Part shown: piece after piece, positions 4,248-8,527 of the stretch
Position numbering within the stretch: position 1 is the first letter of the stretch
Layout: each line of letters starts with the position of its first letter
Source: Anaerolineae bacterium
Lineage (GTDB): Bacteria > Chloroflexota > Anaerolineae > B4-G1
Reading direction: 5' to 3'
Assembly (NCBI GenBank): GCA_030612185.1
Contig: JAUWOI010000169.1
Coordinates: 1 to 8,527 of the forward strand
DNA: 8,527 nt
Notes under the pieces: model-generated
What the model saw: the letters and a program-made list of their open reading frames with translations, nothing else
Told to the model about the DNA's origin: nothing
Databases searched by the model: none
Made by a program: the position numbers and the translations under genes

Positions 4248-6098
4248 TTACTCCTGCCGGACGTCAACTTCCAACGGCGTCCGCGAGTCTGTTTCTTCAA
4301 AGTCCCAAGGTCTATATTCTAGCAACTGGTGACGGAAGTAAGTGTTATATAACTCGGCGTAGTGACCGGACTGGGCCAGCAGCCCCTCGTGGTCTCCCTC
4401 CTCGATGATGCGGCCATCGCGGATGACGATGATGCGGTCGGCATGCCTGACGGTGGAAAGGCGGTGCGCGATGACGATAGATGTGCGGCCTCGCATCACC
4501 ATCTCCAGCCCATCCTGGATCTGCGCCTCGGTGAAGGGGTCCACGCTGGCAGTGGCCTCGTCGAGGATAAAGATGGCAGGGTCGTGCAAGAGCACCCGCG
4601 CCAGCGCGACCAGTTGTCGTTGTCCCATCGAAAGCCGCGCCCCTCGCTCCCCCACGTCGGTCTGCAGACCGTCGGGCAGGGTCTCCAGCCAGTCGCCGCC
4701 GCCCACCTGGCGGGCTGCCTCCTCGACCTCGGCTTCGCCGGCCTCGGGCTTGCCGTAGCGGACGTTGTCACCCACCGTGCCGGAGAAGAGAAACGGCACC
4801 TGGGGCACGATCCCCAACCGTTGCCGGTACTGGGCCAGATCGAAGGAACGGATGTCCCGCCCGTCCACCAGGATCTGCCCGGACTGAAACTCGTAAAAGC
4901 GCGCCAGAAGCCGCGCCAGGCTGGTCTTGCCCGCGCCGGTGTGACCCACCAGCGCCACGTTCTCCCCCGCTTCTACGGTCAGCGAAAAGTCGGGCAGCAC
5001 CACCTCGTCGCCGGTATAGGAAAAGGTCACGTCGCGGAACTCGACCCGTCCCTTCAACTCCGGCACCGGCCTGCTCCCGGTCTGGACGACCCTGGGCTCA
5101 GCATCCATCAGCGCGAAGACCCGCTCAGCGGCCGAGAGGCCATCCTGGAACTGGCTCCAGAAGGAGGCGATGCCGACCAGCGGGAACCAGAAGTAGCCCA
5201 TCGCCATCGTAAAGAGGAACCACTCGCCCGGCGAGATGGCCCCCAGCAGCGCATTGTGCCCGCCGAAGTAGAGCGTGACCGCCAGGGCGATACCGAAGGT
5301 GCCCCCCAGCAGGGGGAAGATGGATATGAGCGTCAGCCCACGCACCAGGTTGACCTTGTAGGTCCGCCGGTTCAACGCGGCGAACTCGTCGTACATCGTC
5401 GCTTCCTGGCGGAAGGACTTGGCGACCCCGATACCGCTGACCGATTCCTGGATATTGGCGTTGACCTGGGCCAGGATACGGCGGGCGTTCTGTGTGACCC
5501 GGCGGGCGATACGCCGGAAACCCAGCGCCAGCACGACGACAACGGGACTCATCGCCAGCATCAGCAGCGTCAACCCTGGCTGGATGGTGAACAGCACGAC
5601 CACCATGATGAGCACTACCAGCACCTGGCTCAACAGGTTCATCGTCAGGTCCACGACGGCGGCAAAGTCCTGCGTGTCGGAGGTGACGCGGCTGACGATC
5701 TTGCCGCTGGGGTGTTCGTCGAAGAAGGAGAAATCACGCCGGGTGACGGCGCTGAAGACGTCCTCGCGCAGTTGCAGCACCACGTCGCCGATGGCACGCG
5801 CGGAGAAGGTCTGGCGGACAAAGTTGAAGAGCCACGAGAACAATCGCAGGCCCAGGATGCCGGCCGCCAGCACAACCAGGAGCCGTGAAGTCGGGTTCTC
5901 CAGCAGCAAGTCCAGGCCCCGCGAGATGAGGATCGGCACGCCGGTATCAAGCAACGAGCCCAACGCGATCATCAGGGCGACGAGCAGCATGGCGCGCAGT
6001 CGCGGGCGGAAGTAGCCCAGGATGCGGCGCAAGAGTTCGACGTCGCCATACTCCCGGTCGTAGGATTCAGTGTCGAGGCCGTCCAGAATAAAAGCCAA
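4248..6098 (-). CDS. ABC exporter half-transporter, catalytically consensus subunit
   Basis: This 616-residue type I ABC exporter half has six membrane segments (about 38-58, 72-92, 152-172, 175-195, 258-280, 290-312) followed by a nucleotide-binding domain. Walker A is GHTGAGKT (385-392), the Q-loop is Q433 in IVPQVPF, the signature is LSMGQ (489-493) instead of LSGGQ, Walker B is AIFILDE (508-514) with catalytic E514, and the switch histidine is H545 in IAHRLS. It should pair with the product of the preceding gene, whose motifs are degenerate the opposite way, to form a heterodimeric inner-membrane exporter of drugs, lipids or peptides; the substrate is unknown. The start is TTG (6098) with GAGGG eight bases upstream. 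An upstream in-frame stop leaves no better choice. It is separated from its partner by 279 bases of repeats. Confidence 0.95.
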   Translation of the reverse strand: MAFILDGLDTESYDREYGDVELLRRILGYFRPRLRAMLLVALMIALGSLLDTGVPILISRGLDLLLENPTSRLLVVLAAGILGLRLFSWLFNFVRQTFSARAIGDVVLQLREDVFSAVTRRDFSFFDEHPSGKIVSRVTSDTQDFAAVVDLTMNLLSQVLVVLIMVVVLFTIQPGLTLLMLAMSPVVVVLALGFRRIARRVTQNARRILAQVNANIQESVSGIGVAKSFRQEATMYDEFAALNRRTYKVNLVRGLTLISIFPLLGGTFGIALAVTLYFGGHNALLGAISPGEWFLFTMAMGYFWFPLVGIASFWSQFQDGLSAAERVFALMDAEPRVVQTGSRPVPELKGRVEFRDVTFSYTGDEVVLPDFSLTVEAGENVALVGHTGAGKTSLARLLARFYEFQSGQILVDGRDIRSFDLAQYRQRLGIVPQVPFLFSGTVGDNVRYGKPEAGEAEVEEAARQVGGGDWLETLPDGLQTDVGERGARLSMGQRQLVALARVLLHDPAIFILDEATASVDPFTEAQIQDGLEMVMRGRTSIVIAHRLSTVRHADRIIVIRDGRIIEEGDHEGLLAQSGHYAELYNTYFRHQLLEYRPWDFEETDSRTPLEVDVRQE

Positions 6099-6106
6099 AG
6101 TGCTTA

Positions 6107-6113
6107 CCCTCTG
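6107..6113 (-). promoter_or_regulatory. Ribosome binding site deciding a TTG start
   Basis: CAGAGGG on the minus strand ends eight bases before TTG 6098. The frame is closed by a TGA shortly upstream and holds no ATG or GTG there. Confidence 0.65.
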
Positions 6114-6124
6114 TCTTCAGTGGT

Positions 6125-6176
6125 AGTAGCGACTTCAGTCGCTTCCTGCGCCTCAGAAACGACTAAAGTCATTACT
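6125..6176. repeat. Short palindromic repeat pair (REP-like)
   Basis: The 17-base ends 6125-6141 and 6160-6176 are inverted copies of each other (14 of 17 match). Each half is itself palindromic: AGCGACT-TC-AGTCGCT (6128-6143, perfect) and AACGACT-AA-AGTCATT (6158-6173, one mismatch). I recall similar GACTTCAGTC-type intergenic repeats in other genomes; copy number here cannot be judged from one window. Confidence 0.7.
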
Positions 6177-6357
6177 GACTCTACTGAAAAAACCAAAAGC
6201 TTCAACGCAGAGGCGCAGAGACGCAAAGAAATTTAAATGGTAGATCAAGATTTGTTCAGTCAAAGGCCTCGATTCTCAAAGATATTAGAGCATCACTCAA
6301 GAATCTCTGCGCCTTTGCGCCTCTGCGTTAAGATTAGCCCCTTTTTTCAGTGGAGTC
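6177..6357. mobile_element. MITE-like 181-bp element with long inverted-repeat ends
   Basis: The ends GACTCTACTGAAAAAA (6177-6192) and TTTTTTCAGTGGAGTC (6342-6357) are inverted copies (15 of 16). Inside them a second pair, 6204-6229 and 6304-6329, matches at 23 of 26 positions and carries the CGCAGAG motif. The arms are thus about 53 bases each around a centre of about 74 bases with no plausible gene. The six bases ATTACT occur on both sides (6171-6176 and 6358-6363), as a target duplication would. It lies between the two exporter genes, where a transcript would fold into a long stem. No transposase is present, so any movement would need one elsewhere. An alternative is a palindromic repeat unit that does not transpose. 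Confidence 0.6.
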
Positions 6358-6361
6358 ATTA

Positions 6362-6385
6362 CTACGAAACTACGAAACTACGAAT
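6362..6385. repeat. Three tandem copies of an 8-base unit at a gene end
   Basis: CTACGAAA is present twice and then CTACGAAT (6362-6369, 6370-6377, 6378-6385). The third copy supplies the TAG stop and last serine codon of the upstream exporter gene, so repeat growth or loss could shift where that protein ends. Confidence 0.75.
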
Positions 6386-8228
6386 CATCAAGCGGCAGCA
6401 GTGCGACGTCGTAGCGGGCGAAGATGCGGCGGTACGGTTCGCAGCGGGCCAGTAACTCATCGTGCGCGCCCTCGTCCACCAGTTCGCCCCGGCGCAGGAC
6501 CAGGATACGGTCGGCCCAGCGAATCTGCGAGAGGCGGTGGGTGATGATGAAAGTGGTACGCCCCTGCTGGACGGCGCGCATCGCCCGCTGAATCTGATCC
6601 TCGGTGGCGCTATCTATCGCGCTCGTCGAGTCGTCGAGGATCAGGATGCGCGGGTCGGCCAGAAAGGCGCGGGCGATGGCGATCCGCTGTCGCTGCCCGC
6701 CGGAGAGGGTCACGCCACGCTCGCCGACCTCCGATTCGTACCCCTCAGGGAAGCCGGTGATGAACTCGTGGGCCTGCGCCTGGCGGGCATGAGACTCGAC
6801 CTCCTCCTGGCTGGCCTGTTGCCCAGCGCCGAAAGCGATGTTTTCGGCGATGGAACGGGAGAAGAGAAAAATATCCTGCTCGATGGCCGAAATCTGCGAG
6901 CGCAACGATTCCAGGTTCCAATCACGCACGTCCACGCCGTCTACGAGTATGCGCCCCTCAGTCACGTCGTAGATGCGGTCAATCAGCCGGGTGAGCGTCG
7001 TCTTGCCAGAGCCGGTCTGTCCGACGACGGCGATAGTCTCGCCGGGGCGGGCGTGGAAACTGATGTTCCTGAGCACCGGCTGGCCGTCGTAGCCGAAACT
7101 GACGTTCTCAAAGACCACCTCGCCCCGGATCGGTTTAGCCACGCCAGCCTCGTTCTCGTCCAGTTCAGTCTCAGTGTTGAGCACGGCCAGGATGCGCGCT
7201 GCGCTGGAGACTCCCATCTGCATCAGGGTAAACGTGAAGAGCGAAAAGAAGGTGGGAAAGCGCAACAGGCCGAGCAAGCCGACGTAGGCGACGACATCGC
7301 CAGCGGTCAGCGCCCCTCTCTGGAAGAGGAGCAACGCCTGCAGGATGCCGCCGGCGAAGACGAAGGCGAAAACGAGGAAGGGGAGGTAGCGCGCCTGTAT
7401 CTCGCCCCGCTGCACGAAGAAGTCGCGGAACTTGCGGGCGTCGCCGGCGAACTTGTGCTGCTCCTGGGTTTCCTGCGCGTTCGCCTTGACCACCTCGATG
7501 CCAGAGATCGTCTCGGCCAGGCCGGCGTTCATGGCGCCGAACTGTTCGCGCAGCGCACCGGAGACGGGGTTGAGTTCACGGGTGTAGCGGCGCAACGTGA
7601 TGGCAAAGAGCGCGACGTAGACGAGCGGTATCAGCAACAATTCGGCCTGTAATATCCCGATGGCGACGATGGGCACCACCAGCCCCAGCAGCGAGTCGAA
7701 CATCAGGCTGACGCCGGGGCTGAGCATCAGGTTGAGTTGGTGCACGTCGTTGGTGGCGCGCGCCATCAGATCCCCGACGCGCTGCCGGCTGTGGAAGGTG
7801 AGGCTCTTGCCCAGCAGGCTGACGTAGAGTTCGTCGCGCGCGTCCCGCTCTACATGTTGGGCCAGGAACTCCACCGCCACGTTGCGGGCCAGGCCGAGCA
7901 GCCCATGAGCAAAACGGACACCCATCACGCTCAGCGCGATCCAGAGCAAGGTCCGCGACGTGGCTTCCAGGCCGAACCACTCAAAAGGTAACCCTTCGAC
8001 CTCGCTCAGGGCAGGCCCTTCGAGCAGGCCCAGCATGCTGAGAACGCAGTCGAAGGCTCGACCGGGCAACACGCGGGCCCAGGAGGCCATCGTATTGGCC
8101 AGGATGGCAGCCAGCACCATCCCCAGCGGCGGGAGCGGGTAACGTAGGACGTGCGAGAGGATCCAGCGCACGGGGCTGGTGCGGTTGTAGCGGTATTCGG
8201 TGGTGGGAGTGAACTCTCGTTTGGTCAA
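6378..8228 (-). CDS. ABC exporter half-transporter, degenerate-site subunit
   Basis: This 616-residue type I ABC exporter half has membrane segments at about 34-56, 91-113, 171-191, 197-213, 281-303 and 311-333. In the nucleotide-binding domain Walker A is GQTGSGKT (403-410), the Q-loop is Q451 in AIEQD, the signature is a perfect LSGGQ (508-512), Walker B is RILILDD (527-533) with aspartate at 533 where the catalytic glutamate belongs, and the switch histidine is H564. That E-to-D change marks the weakly hydrolysing subunit of heterodimeric exporters such as TM287/288. Residues 70-79 (EGPALSEVEG), in the loop between the first two membrane segments, come from an inserted repeat. I chose TTG (8228) because AGGAG lies five bases upstream. 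An upstream ATG (8300) is in frame but sits inside hairpins without a ribosome site. Confidence 0.93.
   Translation of the reverse strand: MTKREFTPTTEYRYNRTSPVRWILSHVLRYPLPPLGMVLAAILANTMASWARVLPGRAFDCVLSMLGLLEGPALSEVEGLPFEWFGLEATSRTLLWIALSVMGVRFAHGLLGLARNVAVEFLAQHVERDARDELYVSLLGKSLTFHSRQRVGDLMARATNDVHQLNLMLSPGVSLMFDSLLGLVVPIVAIGILQAELLLIPLVYVALFAITLRRYTRELNPVSGALREQFGAMNAGLAETISGIEVVKANAQETQEQHKFAGDARKFRDFFVQRGEIQARYLPFLVFAFVFAGGILQALLLFQRGALTAGDVVAYVGLLGLLRFPTFFSLFTFTLMQMGVSSAARILAVLNTETELDENEAGVAKPIRGEVVFENVSFGYDGQPVLRNISFHARPGETIAVVGQTGSGKTTLTRLIDRIYDVTEGRILVDGVDVRDWNLESLRSQISAIEQDIFLFSRSIAENIAFGAGQQASQEEVESHARQAQAHEFITGFPEGYESEVGERGVTLSGGQRQRIAIARAFLADPRILILDDSTSAIDSATEDQIQRAMRAVQQGRTTFIITHRLSQIRWADRILVLRRGELVDEGAHDELLARCEPYRRIFARYDVALLPLDDS
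7992..8023. repeat. In-frame ALSEVEG-coding dispersed repeat inside an exporter gene
   Basis: The 24-base unit beginning CCCTTCGACCTCGCTCAGGG (7992) is followed by the first eight bases of a second copy (8016-8023). On the minus strand it codes EGPALSEVEG. I recall tandem LSEVEGPA-type stretches from such a 24-base repeat in many Chloroflexota and other environmental genomes, where the repeat also occurs between genes. Here it keeps the reading frame. Confidence 0.75.
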
Positions 8229-8232
8229 TTGG

Positions 8233-8238
8233 TCTCCT
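8233..8238 (-). promoter_or_regulatory. Ribosome binding site of the first exporter gene
   Basis: AGGAGA on the minus strand precedes TTG 8228 by four bases (AGGAG by five). It favours this start over the ATG at 8300. Confidence 0.75.
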
Positions 8239-8245
8239 GGGTGAG

Positions 8246-8312
8246 CCGCGCCGTCGTAAACAGGCGGCGCTGGGTTGTGCACAGCCCAGCACCGGCTCAT
8301 TTAGGCCGGTGC
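8246..8312 (-). promoter_or_regulatory. Highly structured 5' leader of the exporter operon
   Basis: The leader (about 8329 to 8229) holds several inverted repeats. GCACCGGC/GCCGGTGC (8289-8296 and 8305-8312) forms a perfect 8-base stem. A 22-base near-perfect palindrome centred on TGTGCACA (8269-8290) overlaps it by two bases. GCGCCG/CGGCGC can form a third stem closer to the ribosome site. CTGGG of the palindrome could also pair with CCCAG overlapping the AGGAG site. Alternative folding that hides the ribosome site is possible; I recognise no known riboswitch class. Confidence 0.5.
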
Positions 8313-8335
8313 GCGCCCGGCTTGCTGCTGGGGAT

Positions 8336-8364
8336 AGTATAGCGGAAAGTGGGGATTGGTGCAA
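8336..8364 (-). promoter_or_regulatory. Predicted promoter of the ABC exporter operon
   Basis: TATACT (8341-8336) is one mismatch from the -10 consensus. It lies 17 bases from TTGCAC (8364-8359), which keeps only the TTG of the -35 consensus. The predicted start near 8329 leaves a leader of about 100 bases before TTG 8228. Confidence 0.6.
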
Positions 8365-8424
8365 GGGGGCGAAGGCCGGCACGGAGGGGGGGGAGCACCG
8401 GGATCTTCATAATATGATGGCTAT

Positions 8425-8448
8425 CGGCGCGGCGTACGCGCCGCTTTT
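8425..8448 (+). terminator. GC-rich hairpin with short T-run
   Basis: CGGCGCG (8425-8431) and CGCGCCG (8437-8443) pair perfectly around a 5-base loop, then CTTTT follows on the plus strand. No plus-strand gene is seen upstream, so it may block antisense transcripts or simply be a GC-rich palindrome. Confidence 0.35.
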
Positions 8449-8464
8449 ACAATTGCCGTCGAAA

Positions 8465-8486
8465 GACCTGCGCGGCGTGCGCGGTC
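8465..8486 (-). terminator. Hairpin directly after the partial gene at the right edge
   Basis: On the minus strand GACCGCGC (8486-8479) pairs with GCGC-A-GGTC (8473-8465), with one bulged A and a 5-base loop, and is followed by TTTC. It begins at the last base of the TAG stop codon. The short T-run makes it a weak candidate. Confidence 0.45.
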
Positions 8487-8527
8487 TATGCCATTTCGTA
8501 AGCGAGCCGTTCCTCCAGCCACTGACG
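8486..8527 (-). CDS. C-terminal end of an unidentified gene
   Basis: Thirteen codons reading RQWLEERLAYEMA precede TAG (8488-8486); the gene continues beyond the right edge. The residue pattern is a plausible amphipathic helix end and a terminator-like hairpin follows at once. This is too short for a family call, and it could be a chance open frame. Confidence 0.4.
   Translation of the reverse strand, partial: RQWLEERLAYEMA

Noticed and set aside
4362..5888. Plus-strand open frame of 508 codons
   Set aside because: It lies opposite the exporter gene with all ABC motifs; its translation is rich in H, Q, D and G repeats typical of the antisense of GC-rich coding sequence.
6204..6329. CRISPR array suggested by repeated CGCAGAG motifs
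   Set aside because: The copies are inverted rather than regularly spaced direct repeats, there are only two, and no cas genes are nearby.
6462..7652. Plus-strand open frame of 396 codons
   Set aside because: It is antisense to the degenerate-site exporter gene and shows no recognisable domains.
8229..8300. Upstream ATG (8300) for the first exporter gene
   Set aside because: It has no ribosome site, the start is buried in hairpins, and the extra 24 residues are unlike exporter N-termini; TTG 8228 has AGGAG at good spacing.
1..8527. tRNA or rRNA genes
   Set aside because: No cloverleaf with a TTCRA-type T-arm and no rRNA-like conserved stretches were noticed on either strand by eye; a tRNA scan was not possible here.

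Overview
The window looks like part of a moderately GC-rich bacterial chromosome. Blocks of 60 bases counted by eye inside the large transporter genes give 36-37 G+C. Two blocks counted around the HigBA module give 25 G+C. All supported genes lie on the minus strand. My best guess is Chloroflexota (Anaerolineae-like). This rests on the ATP-cone/uridine-kinase-like fusion, the frequent GTG/TTG starts, and intragenic and intergenic dispersed repeats of kinds I associate with those genomes (an ALSEVEG-coding 24-bp repeat and CGCAGAG-type repeats). That assignment is inference.

Layout, read in the direction of transcription from high to low coordinates. At 8486-8527 is the last piece of an unidentified gene, followed by hairpins. 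At 8228-4248 is a two-gene ABC exporter operon with a sigma70-like promoter (8336-8364) and a strongly foldable leader of about 100 nt. The two half-transporters have complementary degenerate and consensus ATPase motifs, as in heterodimeric exporters. They are separated by 279 bp packed with repeats, including a 181-bp element with inverted-repeat ends and a flanking 6-bp direct repeat (MITE-like). A terminator follows at 4133-4166. At 3992-2667 is a three-gene operon: a HigB-type toxin, a HigA-type antitoxin with a C-terminal extension of about 70 residues, and a third unrecognised protein whose ATG overlaps the antitoxin stop codon. It has a perfect -10 box and two palindromes at its promoter, and terminators at its end. 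At 2373-1033 is an ATP-cone plus uridine-kinase/phosphoribulokinase-like fusion with its own promoter and AGGAGG ribosome binding site. At 922-244 is a Phd/YefM-type antitoxin with a VapC-like PIN toxin, controlled by a textbook promoter overlapped by a perfect 11-bp inverted repeat. Its last gene runs with one base of spacing into a class I methyltransferase that leaves the window at base 1.

The most interesting unit is the higB-higA-X operon. Its layout (toxin, antitoxin with extra C-terminal tail, translationally coupled third gene) is that of toxin-antitoxin-chaperone systems, but the third protein does not look like SecB. Other points worth following are the MITE-like element sitting between the two halves of a heterodimeric exporter, the ALSEVEG repeat inserted in-frame in one half, the structured exporter leader, and an identical 14-nt block in the core promoters of two unrelated operons.
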